59,818 nucleotides of DNA from Neptuniibacter sp. 1_MG-2023 (GTDB lineage Bacteria > Pseudomonadota > Gammaproteobacteria > Pseudomonadales > Balneatricaceae). This document shows, one piece after another, positions 1 through 10,207 of this stretch. The first letter of the stretch is position 1; every line of letters starts with the position of its first letter. The notes beneath the pieces are model-generated. The model had not been told where the DNA came from and searched no databases. It saw nothing but the letters and a program-made list of their open reading frames with translations. A program made the position numbers and the translations under genes. Where the stretch lies: NCBI RefSeq assembly GCF_030547185.1, contig NZ_JAUOQR010000015.1:1-59818 (forward strand), written 5' to 3'.

Positions 1-6
1 TACGTA

Positions 7-19
7 GCCGGGGTTTTTT
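7..19 (+). terminator. Right half of a rho-independent terminator cut by the window edge
   Basis: GCCGGGG followed directly by six T residues looks like the descending arm and U-tract of an intrinsic terminator. The matching left arm would lie just outside the window. It would end the upstream transcription unit, which cannot be seen. Inference from half a structure only. Confidence 0.4.
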
Positions 20-71
20 GCGTCTGGGGCTTGGGGTTCAGGCCTTTGGACGTACCGCTACCTTTTAGCGG

Positions 72-101
72 TTGCGTGTGTTTGCTGTTGCTGCTTATAC
101 T
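72..101 (+). promoter_or_regulatory. Candidate sigma-70 promoter of the solute-binding protein gene
   Basis: TTGCGT (72-77) and TATACT (96-101) are separated by 18 bases, a plausible -35/-10 pair. Transcription would begin near 108, which rules out upstream start codons for the next gene and fits its TTG start at 135. Confidence 0.4.
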
Positions 102-134
102 CAATTGTATATTGTCGGTTTTGAGGTTGTCAGT

Positions 135-929
135 TTGAGTCGCCGTTTTTTGCTTTTATCTCTTTGTGTTTTTTTATTGTTGCCTTTATCCGCTCTAAGG
201 GCGAGTGAGTGCTCTGTGTTAACTGCCGCAGGTAATGTGGAGTATTCCCCTTATTTATGGCGCCAAGGCGGAGATAACGGAGAAGTTATTGGGGCTAACC
301 GACTGGTAATTGATGAAATAGCTAGACGCTTAGATATTACTATTCAGTTATTAGATGTTGGATCTTGGGCGCGTGCGCAGGAGATGCTGAAGCGAGGGAA
401 GGTAGACTTGATGGCGGGTATTTTTTATACAGAGCCGCGTACTATGTATATGAATTATATTTCCCCAGCTTTTTTTAAGACAGCCAGTGTGGTTTGGCGT
501 AAATCGAATACGCAAGCCTCCTATAATTCCCGAGATGATTTAATCGATTTGCATGGTGTGACTGTCATCAATAATAGTTTTGGGCAGGGTTTTGATGAAT
601 ATGCGAAAGAAAAGCTGAATCTAACTTATGTTCCCTCTTTAGGGCAGGCCTTTTTAATGCTTGATCGAGGTCGAGCTGATTATGTGCTGTATGAGAAAAA
701 TCCAGGTTTAGCTTACGCAGAGTTGCTCGGTTATAAAGGGCACTTTGATGTTCTAGAGCCGCCAATTAGTGCTGAAGGTCTTCATTTGGCAATATCTAAA
801 AAATCAAAATGTAATACGGCCGTCTTGAGAAAGCGCTTGGCGCTAGTGATCGCCGATATGCAAACTGAGGGTTTTATGGATCAGGCGCTATCTAAAGGCT
901 TTGAAAACTGGCGCCTCTTTTTGGATTAA
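135..929 (+). CDS. Periplasmic substrate-binding protein, SBP_bac_3 (amino-acid type)
   Basis: Family 3 periplasmic binding protein, about 264 residues. The N-terminus is a textbook Sec signal peptide: SRR, a hydrophobic core rich in L/F, then a probable cleavage after ALRAS. The mature part has the two-lobe pattern of polar amino-acid binding proteins (NRLVIDEIARRL, VDLMAGIFYTEPR, and a late YVLYEKNPGLAY segment). The reading frame stays open upstream to a TTG at 72, but the TTG at 135 has GAGG eight bases upstream and gives a clean signal peptide, so I prefer it. No permease or ATPase gene is adjacent, so it may be an orphan binding protein or serve a transporter encoded elsewhere. The ligand cannot be told from the sequence. 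Confidence 0.75.
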   Translation: MSRRFLLLSLCVFLLLPLSALRASECSVLTAAGNVEYSPYLWRQGGDNGEVIGANRLVIDEIARRLDITIQLLDVGSWARAQEMLKRGKVDLMAGIFYTEPRTMYMNYISPAFFKTASVVWRKSNTQASYNSRDDLIDLHGVTVINNSFGQGFDEYAKEKLNLTYVPSLGQAFLMLDRGRADYVLYEKNPGLAYAELLGYKGHFDVLEPPISAEGLHLAISKKSKCNTAVLRKRLALVIADMQTEGFMDQALSKGFENWRLFLD

Positions 930-985
930 TGCTGTTCTAAGCGACTCTTAAAAAACAATTTTGTTTAATTATGCCCTTTTCGCAA

Positions 986-1014
986 TTGCGGAATAGACAG
1001 AAAGCGCCTTTATA
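986..1014 (+). promoter_or_regulatory. Candidate carAB promoter
   Basis: TTGCGG (986-991) and TTTATA (1009-1014) are spaced by 17 bases. Transcription would start near 1021, just before the paired hairpins of the carA leader. The hexamers are poor, so this is a guess from position. Confidence 0.3.
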
Positions 1015-1029
1015 GCATAAAATACAGCC

Positions 1030-1048
1030 GGTTTGCCTATAGCAAACC
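1030..1048 (+). promoter_or_regulatory. Leader hairpin upstream of carA (possible attenuator part)
   Basis: GGTTTGC (1030-1036) pairs perfectly with GCAAACC (1042-1048) around a five-base loop and is followed by TTTT. The sequence GGTTTGC recurs at 1090-1096 inside the following terminator, so GCAAACC has two mutually exclusive partners. Confidence 0.5.
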
Positions 1049-1072
1049 TTTTGTACAAGTTTCTTAACAAGG

Positions 1073-1107
1073 AAGCGAGGCTGAATTTCGGTTTGCCTCG
1101 CTTTTTT
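1073..1107 (+). terminator. Intrinsic terminator in the carA leader
   Basis: AAGCGAGGC (1073-1081) pairs perfectly with GCCTCGCTT (1095-1103), and the arm runs into a T6 tract. It sits 50 bases before carA and downstream of the likely promoter. It therefore either ends transcription from upstream or acts as an attenuator of carAB. Confidence 0.75.
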
Positions 1108-1157
1108 GCACGTATCGTTTCTGATTTTGTTGTTGCACATTTTGCGAGGAGGTTCAA

Positions 1158-2291
1158 TTGGCGAGACCAGCCATTCTTGCTCTTGAAGACGGAAGTATAT
1201 TCAAGGGCGTAGCCATTGGCGCAGACGGGCAGTCTAGCGGCGAGGTTGTATTTAATACCTCTATGACGGGTTATCAGGAAATTCTGACAGACCCTTCTTA
1301 TTGTCGTCAGATAGTAACCCTTACTTATCCTCACATAGGTAACACTGGTACCAATACTGAGGATGAAGAGTCGTCTCGTACTTGGGCTGCGGGTTTAGTT
1401 ATCCGCGATCTCCCTTTGGTTGCGAGTAACTTTCGTAACGAAAAAAACCTAGATGATTATCTGAAAGATAACAATATTGTAGGTATTGCAGACATTGATA
1501 CACGTCGCTTAACTCGAATACTTCGTGAGAAAGGTTCGTTAAGTGGCTGTATTATGGCCGGTGATATTGATGAGGCTAAGGCGCTTTCTGATGCTAAGTC
1601 TTTTCCTGGCTTAAAGGGGATGGATCTTGCTCAGGTTGTTACTACTGAAACAGCTTATGAGTGGAACTCGTCAACTTGGAAACTAGGTTCAGGTCATGCT
1701 GATCTTGATCCAAAGTCTCAGCCTTTCCATGTTGTTGCTTATGATTACGGTGTCAAACGCAATATTTTGCGTATGTTGGTTGAGCGCGGTTGCCGTTTAA
1801 CTGTAGTGCCAGCAAAAACTCCAGCTGCTGATGTCTTAGCTATGAATCCTGATGGTGTGTTTTTGTCTAATGGTCCAGGCGATCCAGAACCATGTGACTA
1901 CGCTATTGCTGCAATTTCCGAGATCTGTAAAACAGATGTACCTGTTTTTGGGATCTGTTTAGGTCATCAGCTTTTAGCGTTGGCATCAGGTGCTAAAACG
2001 GTGAAAATGAAATTTGGTCATCACGGTGCTAACCATCCAGTTCAAGATTTAGATGGTAAGCAGGTAATGATCACGTCTCAGAATCATGGTTTTGCGGTTG
2101 ATGAGGATGCGCTTCCGGCGACGTTACGTGCAACGCATAAGTCATTATTTGATGGCTCTTTGCAAGGTATTGAGCGTACTGACCGTGCGGCGTTTAGTTT
2201 TCAGGGGCACCCTGAGGCGAGTCCGGGTCCGCATGATGTCGCGCCTCTGTTTGATCGCTTCATTGCTGATATGAAAGCAGCTAAAGCGTAA
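1158..2291 (+). CDS. carA: Carbamoyl-phosphate synthase, small (glutaminase) subunit
   Basis: Hydrolyses glutamine and channels ammonia to CarB for carbamoyl phosphate, the shared precursor of pyrimidines and arginine. It has 377 residues, the usual length. The N-terminal CPSase small-chain domain ([15 protein letters not shown]) is followed by a class I glutamine amidotransferase domain. The nucleophile is C267 in [10 protein letters not shown], with H351 and E353 in [12 protein letters not shown] completing the triad. The start is TTG, set by a strong GAGGAGG at 1146-1152. carB follows after about 100 bases. The leader upstream carries a terminator and an alternative hairpin, suggesting attenuation. 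Confidence 0.97.
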   Translation: MARPAILALEDGSIFKGVAIGADGQSSGEVVFNTSMTGYQEILTDPSYCRQIVTLTYPHIGNTGTNTEDEESSRTWAAGLVIRDLPLVASNFRNEKNLDDYLKDNNIVGIADIDTRRLTRILREKGSLSGCIMAGDIDEAKALSDAKSFPGLKGMDLAQVVTTETAYEWNSSTWKLGSGHADLDPKSQPFHVVAYDYGVKRNILRMLVERGCRLTVVPAKTPAADVLAMNPDGVFLSNGPGDPEPCDYAIAAISEICKTDVPVFGICLGHQLLALASGAKTVKMKFGHHGANHPVQDLDGKQVMITSQNHGFAVDEDALPATLRATHKSLFDGSLQGIERTDRAAFSFQGHPEASPGPHDVAPLFDRFIADMKAAKA

Positions 2292-2392
2292 GTCATCTAT
2301 AACCTAGAAATTAGGTTGTTTGAAACGATACAGGGAGGGTGTGAATTGTCCGCCTTCCTCAGCTTCTAACTGATACGACTGGTTTAATACCG

Positions 2393-5300
2393 ATGCCAAA
2401 ACGTACTGATATAAAAAGTATTTTGATTCTTGGTGCAGGTCCGATTGTAATTGGGCAAGCATGTGAATTTGATTATTCTGGCGCGCAAGCGTGTAAAGCT
2501 CTGCGTGAAGAGGGTTATCGAGTTATTCTTGTTAACTCTAACCCCGCTACTATTATGACTGACCCTGCGATGGCTGATTCTACTTATATCGAGCCTATCA
2601 ATTGGAAAACAGTTGAAAAAATTATAGCGAAAGAACGCCCTGAAGCATTATTGCCTACAATGGGTGGGCAGACCGCTTTGAACTGTGCGCTTGATCTTGA
2701 GCGTGAAGGGGTTCTGGAAAAATATGGCGTTGAGATGATCGGTGCTAATGCTGATACTATCGATAAAGCTGAAGACCGCAACCGCTTTGATAAAGCGATG
2801 AAAGCTATAGGCCTTGAGTGTCCTCGTGCAGCTATTGCTCATAGTATGGAAGAAGCGCTTCAGGTTCAGGCTCAGCTTGGTTTTCCATGTATTATCCGAC
2901 CTTCTTTTACTATGGGAGGTACCGGTGGAGGTATCGCTTATAACAAAGAAGAGTTTATCGAGATCTGTGAGCGTGGCTTAGATCTATCTCCAACAACAGA
3001 GTTATTGATTGACGAGTCTCTGATTGGTTGGAAAGAGTATGAGATGGAAGTTGTTCGTGATAAAAACGACAACTGCATTATTGTTTGTGCGATTGAAAAC
3101 TTCGATGCAATGGGTGTACATACAGGCGACTCTATCACTGTTGCGCCAGCACAAACATTGACGGATAAAGAATATCAGATCATGCGTAACGCTTCTTTGG
3201 CGGTATTGCGTGAGATTGGTGTTGAGACGGGTGGTTCTAACGTTCAGTTTGGCGTAAACCCAGTTGATGGCCGTATGGTCGTTATCGAGATGAACCCGCG
3301 TGTATCTCGTTCATCAGCTTTAGCCTCTAAAGCAACCGGTTTCCCGATTGCGAAAGTGGCTGCGAAGCTCGCTATTGGTTACACGCTGGATGAACTACAG
3401 AATGATATTACCGGCGGTCGTACACCTGCATCTTTCGAGCCTTCGATTGATTATGTTGTTACTAAGATACCGCGTTTTACCTTTGAGAAATTCCCACAAG
3501 CTAATGATCGTCTAACGACTCAAATGAAGTCGGTAGGTGAAGTTATGGCGATAGGCCGTACACAGCAAGAATCACTGCAGAAAGCATTGCGTGGTTTAGA
3601 GGTTGGTGCGACTGGTTTTGACTCTATTATTGATATTGAGAGCGATGATGCTCGCGCCACCATTGTGCGTGAGATGAAAGAGCCGGGTGCTGAGCGTATC
3701 TGGTATCTAGGCGATGCTTTCCGTTTAGGGATGACGGTCGAAGAGCTGTATGAAATTAGCGGTATTGATCCGTGGTTCCTTGTTCAAGTCGAAGATATTA
3801 TCAAAGACGAGTTACGTGTATCTGAAATCGCGATGACTGATCTAGATAAAGATGCCGTCTTCAAGCTGAAGCGTAAAGGTTTCTCTGATGAGCGTTTGGC
3901 TAAGCTGCTTGGCGTATCAGAAAAACAGTTCCGTAAGCACCGTCATAATCTAGATGTTCGTCCTGTTTATAAACGTGTAGATACTTGTGCCGCTGAGTTT
4001 GCATCTGATACTGCCTATATGTATTCCACCTACGAAGAAGAGTGTGAAGCTAATCCGACAGATCGTGAGAAAATCATGGTTATCGGTGGCGGTCCTAACC
4101 GTATAGGTCAAGGTATCGAATTTGATTACTGCTGTGTTCATGCTGCGCTTGCTGCGCGTGACGATGGCTTTGAAACAATTATGGTTAATTGTAACCCTGA
4201 GACTGTTTCAACAGATTATGATACATCTGATCGCTTATTCTTTGAGCCGATCACGCTTGAAGATGTTTTGGAAATTGTACACGTTGAGAAACCTAAAGGA
4301 GTCATTGTTCAGTATGGTGGTCAAACGCCGCTGAAGCTTGCAGTTGCTCTTGAGCAAGCGGGCGTGCCGGTTATTGGTACCTCACCTGAAGCGATTGATC
4401 GTGCAGAAGACCGTGAGCAGTTCCAGCAGATGCTTAAGCGTTTAGGTCTTAAGCAGCCTGAGAACGCGACAGTTCGCTCTTTGGAAGAAGCGATTATTGA
4501 AGCGGGTAAACTAGGTTATCCTCTGGTTGTTCGTCCATCTTATGTTTTGGGTGGTCGTGCAATGGAAATAGTGTACAAAGAGGAAGAACTGCGCCGTTAT
4601 ATGACAACTGCGGTTCAGGTTTCTAATGACGCGCCTGTACTATTGGATCATTTCCTTAATGCGGCTATCGAAATTGATATTGATGCCGTATGTGATGGTG
4701 AAACTGTAGTTATCGGTGCAATCATGCAGCATATCGAGCAGGCGGGGGTTCACTCAGGTGACTCTGCATGTTCTTTCCCTCCATACAGTCTCCCGGCTGA
4801 TGTGCAGGATGATATGCGGGAAATGATTCGTAAAATGGCGCTAGAGCTTGGCGTCGTTGGCTTGATGAATGCGCAGTTAGCTTATCAAGATGGTGAAATT
4901 TATGTGATTGAGGTTAACCCTCGTGCATCACGTACTGTGCCATTTGTATCTAAATGTATTGGTGTATCTTTAGCTAAAATTGGCGCTCAAGTGATGACTG
5001 GTAAGTCTCTGAAAGAGCTTGGTTTTACTGAAGAAATTGTGCCTAAGCTATTTAATGTCAAGGAAGCTGTTTTCCCATTTAATAAGTTCCAAGGCGTTGA
5101 CCCAATCTTATCACCAGAGATGAAATCTACGGGTGAAGTGATGGGCGTAGGTGCGACCTTTGGTGAGGCCTTTATGAAGGCTCAGATCGGTGCCGGTGAG
5201 ACTATGCCGCAAGCGGGTCAGGCATTTATCTCTGTACGTGAAGTCGATAAAGAAGCATCTATGCAGGTTGCCAAAGACCTTGTTGAGCTGGGCTTTTCGC

Positions 5301-5602
5301 TTGTAGCTACACGGGGTACTGCCGCATTAATGGAAAAACATGGTTTAGAGGCGAAAATTGTCAATAAAGTCATGGAAGGTCGTCCCAATATAGTGGATAT
5401 GATCAAAAATGACGAAATTGCTTATATTATCAATACGACAGAAGGCCGTAAGGCAATTGAAGACTCTGCTGATATTCGTCGTAGTGCACTCCAGCATAAA
5501 GTTCCTTATACAACGACCTTGGCGGGTGCTGAAGCGATTACCATGGCGTTGCAATATGGCGAAGAGAAAGAAGTTCGTCGTATTCAAGACATAGGAGCCT
5601 AA
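2393..5602 (+). CDS. carB: Carbamoyl-phosphate synthase, large subunit
   Basis: Synthetase subunit with 1069 residues, full length for the family. Two homologous ATP-grasp halves are visible: the first begins [20 protein letters not shown], the second [19 protein letters not shown] near residue 560. Each has the [11 protein letters not shown] / [11 protein letters not shown] type ATP-grasp loop. The last 130 residues (from [14 protein letters not shown]) form the MGS-like allosteric domain that binds UMP and ornithine/IMP. The ATG has no obvious Shine-Dalgarno sequence. Between carA and carB lie short inverted repeats (AACCTA/TAGGTT at 2301-2317) without a U-tract, so co-transcription is likely. 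greA follows one base after the stop. Confidence 0.97.
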   Translation: MPKRTDIKSILILGAGPIVIGQACEFDYSGAQACKALREEGYRVILVNSNPATIMTDPAMADSTYIEPINWKTVEKIIAKERPEALLPTMGGQTALNCALDLEREGVLEKYGVEMIGANADTIDKAEDRNRFDKAMKAIGLECPRAAIAHSMEEALQVQAQLGFPCIIRPSFTMGGTGGGIAYNKEEFIEICERGLDLSPTTELLIDESLIGWKEYEMEVVRDKNDNCIIVCAIENFDAMGVHTGDSITVAPAQTLTDKEYQIMRNASLAVLREIGVETGGSNVQFGVNPVDGRMVVIEMNPRVSRSSALASKATGFPIAKVAAKLAIGYTLDELQNDITGGRTPASFEPSIDYVVTKIPRFTFEKFPQANDRLTTQMKSVGEVMAIGRTQQESLQKALRGLEVGATGFDSIIDIESDDARATIVREMKEPGAERIWYLGDAFRLGMTVEELYEISGIDPWFLVQVEDIIKDELRVSEIAMTDLDKDAVFKLKRKGFSDERLAKLLGVSEKQFRKHRHNLDVRPVYKRVDTCAAEFASDTAYMYSTYEEECEANPTDREKIMVIGGGPNRIGQGIEFDYCCVHAALAARDDGFETIMVNCNPETVSTDYDTSDRLFFEPITLEDVLEIVHVEKPKGVIVQYGGQTPLKLAVALEQAGVPVIGTSPEAIDRAEDREQFQQMLKRLGLKQPENATVRSLEEAIIEAGKLGYPLVVRPSYVLGGRAMEIVYKEEELRRYMTTAVQVSNDAPVLLDHFLNAAIEIDIDAVCDGETVVIGAIMQHIEQAGVHSGDSACSFPPYSLPADVQDDMREMIRKMALELGVVGLMNAQLAYQDGEIYVIEVNPRASRTVPFVSKCIGVSLAKIGAQVMTGKSLKELGFTEEIVPKLFNVKEAVFPFNKFQGVDPILSPEMKSTGEVMGVGATFGEAFMKAQIGAGETMPQAGQAFISVREVDKEASMQVAKDLVELGFSLVATRGTAALMEKHGLEAKIVNKVMEGRPNIVDMIKNDEIAYIINTTEGRKAIEDSADIRRSALQHKVPYTTTLAGAEAITMALQYGEEKEVRRIQDIGA

Positions 5603-5603
5603 G

Positions 5604-6080
5604 ATGATTAGAGTACCGATGACTGCTGCTGGCGAGAAAGCGCTTCGTGCTGAGCTTGAGCAGCTAAAAACAGTTGATCGTCCACGTGTTATTGCTGATA
5701 TTGCAGAGGCGCGGGAACACGGAGATCTAAAAGAAAATGCTGAATACCACGCCGCCCGTGAACAACAAGGCTTTATTGAGGGGCGTATTCAGGATTTAGA
5801 ATCTAAGCTGTCAAACTGCCAAGTGATCGATGTTTCAGCGATCCCTGCAACAGGTAAAGTTATTTTTGGTACTACAGTGACAATCATTAATCTCGATACT
5901 GAAGAGTCTAAGACTTATCAGATTGTTGGAGATGATGAGGCTGATATCAAAGCGGGTAAAATATCGGTTAATTCCCCGATAGCACGCGGTTTAGTTGGCA
6001 AAGAAGAGGGTGATGTCGTTAATATTCAGACGCCGGGTGGTGCGACTGAATTTGAAATTGACGAAGTTGCTCACATCTAA
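5604..6080 (+). CDS. greA: Transcription elongation factor GreA
   Basis: Rescues backtracked RNA polymerase by stimulating cleavage of the transcript 3' end through the secondary channel. It has 158 residues, as in Escherichia coli. The N-terminal coiled coil carries the acidic tip residues in the [15 protein letters not shown] region. The C-terminal FKBP-like domain ends with [14 protein letters not shown]. The start ATG is one base after the carB stop, with AGGAG inside the end of carB, so translation is probably coupled. The carB-greA pairing is common in gammaproteobacteria. Confidence 0.97.
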   Translation: MIRVPMTAAGEKALRAELEQLKTVDRPRVIADIAEAREHGDLKENAEYHAAREQQGFIEGRIQDLESKLSNCQVIDVSAIPATGKVIFGTTVTIINLDTEESKTYQIVGDDEADIKAGKISVNSPIARGLVGKEEGDVVNIQTPGGATEFEIDEVAHI

Positions 6081-6090
6081 AGCGATAAAT

Positions 6091-6123
6091 AAAAAGGGGT
6101 GCCAACTGGCACCCCTTTTTTGT
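6091..6123. terminator. Bidirectional terminator between greA and yhbY
   Basis: AAAAAGGGGTGCC pairs perfectly with GGCACCCCTTTTT around a short loop, with T/A tracts on both sides. It can end greA on the plus strand and yhbY on the minus strand. Confidence 0.9.
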
Positions 6124-6136
6124 ATATAGATAATTC

Positions 6137-6439
6137 TTAACGAAGAAGATTGGATAGTTTAGGATTAGGTTCTAACGCTTTTCTGTAGATGAGCGCTATA
6201 TGTCCAATTTCTTGTATGAGTTCTGCTTCAACGATTGAGCATAGTTCGCGTATAATGAGTTTCTTTGTATCTCGATCACCAACAGCAAACTTTACTTTGA
6301 TTAATTCGTGATCTTCTAGAGCGCGATCGACCTCAAGTTGAACTGCTTCAGTTAAGCCTTTACCTGCTACAGTAACAACAGGGTTTAGTTTGTGACCAAG
6401 AGTGCGATAATGCTTCTTTTGCTCAGGATTCAAGCTCAT
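6137..6439 (-). CDS. yhbY: RNA-binding protein YhbY (CRS1/YhbY domain)
   Basis: Small KH-like RNA-binding protein of 100 residues that associates with pre-50S ribosomal particles. The CRM fold is seen in LGHKLNPVVTVAGKGLTEA, with the GxxG-like loop AGKG, and in the C-terminal IGHIALIYRKA segment. It is divergent from rlmE, another 50S maturation factor, which is the usual gammaproteobacterial arrangement. The 125-base gap holds both promoters. Confidence 0.93.
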   Translation of the reverse strand: MSLNPEQKKHYRTLGHKLNPVVTVAGKGLTEAVQLEVDRALEDHELIKVKFAVGDRDTKKLIIRELCSIVEAELIQEIGHIALIYRKALEPNPKLSNLLR

Positions 6440-6564
6440 ATTAAAATACGCTGCCTTAAAGTGTTTTGATGAGCTTAGAGCTCAGAAAAGATAATATAAC
6501 AATTTTACAACAGTTGTTCGCAGCTTAGTAGCGTACAACGCTTAAATCAGAGAGCAAGTGGTTA

Positions 6565-7185
6565 GTGGCGAAATCAGCAAGCAGTGAGCGTTGGCTAAAA
6601 GAACATTTTGATGATCACTATGTGAAACAAGCAAAAGAGCATGGTTATCGCTCCCGTGCGAGTTTCAAGCTTATTGAGCTTGATACAAAAGATAAATTAT
6701 TCAAACCCGGCATGACTGTTGTGGACTTAGGTGCGGCCCCAGGTGGCTGGTCTCAAGTGGCGGCAGAGCGTGTTGGTGATCGGGGGCGAGTGGTTGCGTC
6801 TGATATATTGCCTATGGATGGAATGTCGGGAGTTGAGTTCGTGCAGGGTGATTTTACAGAGGAAGCTGTTTTGCAACAGATACTTTCTGCCTTAGGAGAT
6901 GAACCGGCAGACCTTGTAATTTCAGATATGGCCCCCAATATGAGTGGTATGTCAGCAGTTGATCAGCCTGCGGCTATGTATTTGGTGGAGTTAGCCTTAG
7001 ATATGGCGCGTGAGGTACTTAAGCCCGGCGGAAATTTTGTCGCTAAAGTATTTCAAGGCGAAGGTTTTGATCAGTATTTGCAAGATATGCGTACAAGTTT
7101 TAATAAAGTGGTCACCCGTAAGCCTGATTCTTCTCGTGCTCGATCACGAGAAGTGTATTTATTAGGTAAAGGTTTTAAAGGGTAG
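6565..7185 (+). CDS. rlmE: 23S rRNA (uridine-2552-2'-O)-methyltransferase RlmE
   Basis: Methylates U2552 in the A-loop of 23S rRNA late in 50S assembly (formerly FtsJ/RrmJ). It has 206 residues. The SAM-binding motif [15 protein letters not shown] is at about residues 53-67. The catalytic K-D-K-E tetrad is visible in RASFKLIEL (K), [10 protein letters not shown] (D), [11 protein letters not shown] (K) and [10 protein letters not shown] (E). The start is GTG; a GAGAG-like sequence lies about 12 bases upstream. ftsH follows after a 94-base gap, as in most gammaproteobacteria. Confidence 0.96.
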   Translation: MAKSASSERWLKEHFDDHYVKQAKEHGYRSRASFKLIELDTKDKLFKPGMTVVDLGAAPGGWSQVAAERVGDRGRVVASDILPMDGMSGVEFVQGDFTEEAVLQQILSALGDEPADLVISDMAPNMSGMSAVDQPAAMYLVELALDMAREVLKPGGNFVAKVFQGEGFDQYLQDMRTSFNKVVTRKPDSSRARSREVYLLGKGFKG

Positions 7186-7279
7186 GCCGTGTTTTAGTGG
7201 TCAAGTGTGGCCGCATAGTATAGTGTTTAGCGTCTCCAAGTAGAGCGCCAAGCTTAATCAGCAAATTGAGGGTATTCCA

Positions 7280-9250
7280 TTGAATGATATGGCGAAAAAT
7301 CTGGTTTTGTGGCTAGTGATCGCAGCGGTATTGCTGACAGTATTTAATAACTTTAATGAAAGTGCGGAATCTAAACGTCTTAGCTATTCTGAATTTGTTT
7401 CAGAAGTGAAAGCCGGAAGTGTAGAAAAAGTCATTATTGACGGTTATACAATCCAAGGGCACCGTAGTAATGGTGAGACATTTGAGACAACGCGACCAGC
7501 GTTGCAGGATCCTAAACTTGTTGATGACCTGTTTGCGAATGATGTAGTTATTGAGGGTAAACAACCAGAACAGCAGAGCATTTGGACTCAGCTGTTAGTT
7601 GCTTCCTTCCCTATATTAGTCATTATCGCTGTATTTATGTTCTTTATGCGTCAGATGCAAGGGGGTGGCGGTAAAGGCGGCCCTATGTCGTTTGGTAAAT
7701 CCAAAGCGCGCATGATGGGTGAAGATCAGATTCAGACTACATTTGATGACGTGGCCGGTGTTGAAGAAGCGAAAGAAGATGTCCGTGAGTTAGTTGATTT
7801 TCTTCGTGATCCAGGTAAATTTCAGCGTCTTGGCGGTCATATTCCCCGTGGTGTACTTATGTCGGGTAGCCCCGGTACAGGTAAAACCCTATTGGCGAAA
7901 GCGATAGCGGGCGAAGCAAAAGTACCTTTCTTTACCATCTCAGGTTCTGATTTTGTTGAGATGTTTGTAGGTGTAGGTGCATCCCGTGTTCGTGATATGT
8001 TTGAGCAAGCGAAAAAGAACGCACCTTGTATTATCTTTATAGATGAGATCGATGCTGTTGGTCGTCACCGTGGTGTAGGCATGGGCGGCGGTAATGATGA
8101 GCGAGAGCAAACCTTAAACCAGTTGTTGGTTGAAATGGATGGCTTTGAAGGTAATGAAGGCATTATTGTTATCGCGGCAACTAACCGACCTGATGTGTTG
8201 GATCCAGCATTATTACGTCCAGGACGTTTTGATAGGCAGGTACATGTTGGTCTTCCAGATATTCGTGGTAGAGAGAAAATCCTTAAAGTGCATATGCGGA
8301 AAGTGCCTTTAGGAGATGACGTAAAACCTGAGCTGATTGCTCGTGGTACGCCTGGTTTCTCTGGTGCTGATTTGGCAAATTTGGTCAATGAAGCCGCTCT
8401 TTTTGCCGCACGAGGCGGTAAACGTACCGTTAGAATGGAACAGTTTGAAAAAGCAAAAGACAAAATCATGATGGGCGCCGAGCGTAAATCGATGGTGATG
8501 TCTGAGAAGGAACGCTTGAATACAGCGTACCATGAAGCGGGGCACGCGATTGTTGGTCGTTTAATGCCTGAACATGATCCTGTATACAAAGTGTCCATTA
8601 TTCCTCGTGGTCGTGCTTTAGGTGTGACTATGTTTTTGCCTTTAGAAGATCGCTATAGTCATAGCCGTCAGTCGATTATGTCCAACATCTGTTCGTTATA
8701 TGGTGGTCGAATCGCTGAGGAGATGACTTTAGGTAAAGATGGTGTGACTACAGGTGCTTCTAACGATATACAGAGAGCGACTTCTTTTGCTCGGAGTATG
8801 GTTGCGAAGTGGGGTTTGACCGATGAGATGGGGCCTCTGCTATATGATGAGGAAGAGTCTGATCCGTTTAACCGTGGCTATGGTCAAGGCGCTAAACCGC
8901 TTGCTGAGGAAACTCAACGTAAAATCGATATGGAAACCCGTAAGATTATCGATGAATGTTACAGGCGTGCTGAGAAGATCCTCGTAGATAATCGCGATAT
9001 TCTTGAGTCTATGTGTGCTGCACTTATGAAGTATGAAACTATTGATAGTAGTCAGATAGATGAGTTGATGGAGCGTAAGCCTGTTTCTCCGCCTGAAGGT
9101 TGGGTTGAGGGTGATGACAGTGAAGGTGATACGCCTGCTGCATCGGCAGATGAGTCGACTAAACCATCCGCCGATGAAGTAGATATGAATGAAGGTGATG
9201 AGGGCGTTGATCCAGATGTGCCTGATTCTTCAGATAAAAATATCCACTAA
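7280..9250 (+). CDS. ftsH: ATP-dependent zinc metalloprotease FtsH
   Basis: Membrane-anchored AAA+ protease that degrades short-lived and damaged membrane and cytosolic proteins. It has 656 residues: two N-terminal membrane segments (about 5-23 and 105-123) flank a periplasmic domain, followed by the AAA module. Walker A is SGSPGTGKT (most relatives have GPPGTGKT), Walker B is [12 protein letters not shown], and the SRH region is [19 protein letters not shown]. The zinc site is HEAGH in [13 protein letters not shown]. The tail is acidic. The TTG start at 7280 is placed by GAGGG eight bases upstream; an internal ATG three codons later matches the start often annotated elsewhere. Confidence 0.97.
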   Translation: MNDMAKNLVLWLVIAAVLLTVFNNFNESAESKRLSYSEFVSEVKAGSVEKVIIDGYTIQGHRSNGETFETTRPALQDPKLVDDLFANDVVIEGKQPEQQSIWTQLLVASFPILVIIAVFMFFMRQMQGGGGKGGPMSFGKSKARMMGEDQIQTTFDDVAGVEEAKEDVRELVDFLRDPGKFQRLGGHIPRGVLMSGSPGTGKTLLAKAIAGEAKVPFFTISGSDFVEMFVGVGASRVRDMFEQAKKNAPCIIFIDEIDAVGRHRGVGMGGGNDEREQTLNQLLVEMDGFEGNEGIIVIAATNRPDVLDPALLRPGRFDRQVHVGLPDIRGREKILKVHMRKVPLGDDVKPELIARGTPGFSGADLANLVNEAALFAARGGKRTVRMEQFEKAKDKIMMGAERKSMVMSEKERLNTAYHEAGHAIVGRLMPEHDPVYKVSIIPRGRALGVTMFLPLEDRYSHSRQSIMSNICSLYGGRIAEEMTLGKDGVTTGASNDIQRATSFARSMVAKWGLTDEMGPLLYDEEESDPFNRGYGQGAKPLAEETQRKIDMETRKIIDECYRRAEKILVDNRDILESMCAALMKYETIDSSQIDELMERKPVSPPEGWVEGDDSEGDTPAASADESTKPSADEVDMNEGDEGVDPDVPDSSDKNIH

Positions 9251-9271
9251 TTATCAGGTGGATTGAAAGAT

Positions 9272-9306
9272 AAAAGGCTAGCTTTGTAACGAAGCTGGCC
9301 TTTTTT
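9272..9306 (+). terminator. Terminator after ftsH
   Basis: AAAAGGCTAGCTT pairs with AAGCTGGCCTTTT (13 bp with one G-U pair), followed by T6. The T tract runs into the upstream in-frame ATG of folP at 9310, which argues for the later folP start. Confidence 0.88.
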
Positions 9307-9339
9307 AATATGTTAAATAATCAGAATAAGGCAGATACT

Positions 9340-10197
9340 ATGCGTGAATTTCAGTTTGGCACGCGTACCTTAGATTTATCATACACGCATGTGATGGGTA
9401 TTCTTAATGTCACGCCTGATTCGTTTTCCGATGGCGGAGTGTTGCATAACGGCGGTTCAGTTCAGTTAGATAAAATTCTAATTCAAGCTGAAAAAATGAT
9501 CGGTGATGGCGCAACCATTTTGGATATTGGTGGTGAGTCAACGAGGCCTGGTGCTGTACCTGTATCGCTTCAGGAGGAAAAAGAGCGAGTGTTGCCAGTC
9601 ATCGAGAAGATAGCCCAAGAGTTTGATGTGGTTATCTCTATCGATACCAGCGCTCCTGAACTCATAACAGAGGCGGCCAAGTTAGGCGCAGGACTGATTA
9701 ACGATGTTCGTGCTTTAGGGCGAGAGGGAGCCTTAGAAGCGGCCTCTCGCACAGACTTACCTGTTTGCCTGATGCATATGTTGGGAAGTCCTGCGACTAT
9801 GCAGGATCGTCCAGAGTATGCTGATGTTTTGGATGATGTCAGCGATTTCTTTGCCGAGCGTGTTTTGGCTTGTGAAGCTTCAGGTATAGCTAAAGAGCGC
9901 CTTATTCTTGATCCAGGTTTTGGTTTTGGTAAAACCGTGGAGCATAATCTAAGGCTGATGAATAATATATCTCAATTGCATGCATTTGGGTTGCCTTTGT
10001 TGATCGGTACTTCTCGTAAATCGATGCTGGGTGCGGTGTTAAATCGAGAAGTTGACCAGCGTTTGGCCGGTGGTTTAGCTACTGTTGTTATGTCGGTGAT
10101 GCAAGGCGCCGCCATTGTTCGAGTGCATGATGTTAAAGAAACTGCGGATGCAGTAAAAATGACCCGCGCCGTTATGGCTGAAGCGGTTATTAAATAG
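9340..10197 (+). CDS. folP: Dihydropteroate synthase
   Basis: Condenses p-aminobenzoate with hydroxymethyl-dihydropterin pyrophosphate in folate synthesis; the target of sulfonamides. It has 285 residues as a TIM barrel. Both signatures are present: [14 protein letters not shown] near the N-terminus and [23 protein letters not shown] and GTSRKSML follow. An ATG at 9310 is in frame but lies in the upstream terminator; the ATG at 9340 has AAGG upstream and gives the usual length. glmM starts ten bases downstream, a conserved folP-glmM pair. Confidence 0.95.
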   Translation: MREFQFGTRTLDLSYTHVMGILNVTPDSFSDGGVLHNGGSVQLDKILIQAEKMIGDGATILDIGGESTRPGAVPVSLQEEKERVLPVIEKIAQEFDVVISIDTSAPELITEAAKLGAGLINDVRALGREGALEAASRTDLPVCLMHMLGSPATMQDRPEYADVLDDVSDFFAERVLACEASGIAKERLILDPGFGFGKTVEHNLRLMNNISQLHAFGLPLLIGTSRKSMLGAVLNREVDQRLAGGLATVVMSVMQGAAIVRVHDVKETADAVKMTRAVMAEAVIK

Positions 10198-10207
10198 AGG
10201 GAAGAAG

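Noticed and set aside
3-68. Open frame at the window edge ending in TAG at 66-68, as a possible gene end
   Set aside because: Only 21 codons, not recognised, and it runs through a likely terminator arm and T tract at 7-19.
72-134. Longer N-terminus of the solute-binding protein from TTG 72
   Set aside because: It overlaps the probable promoter (72-101) and would bury the signal peptide; TTG 135 has a well-spaced GAGG.
8065-8598. 177-codon open frame antisense to ftsH
   Set aside because: It mirrors the codon pattern of ftsH, has no ribosome site of its own, and its Ser/Arg/Pro-rich product resembles no family.
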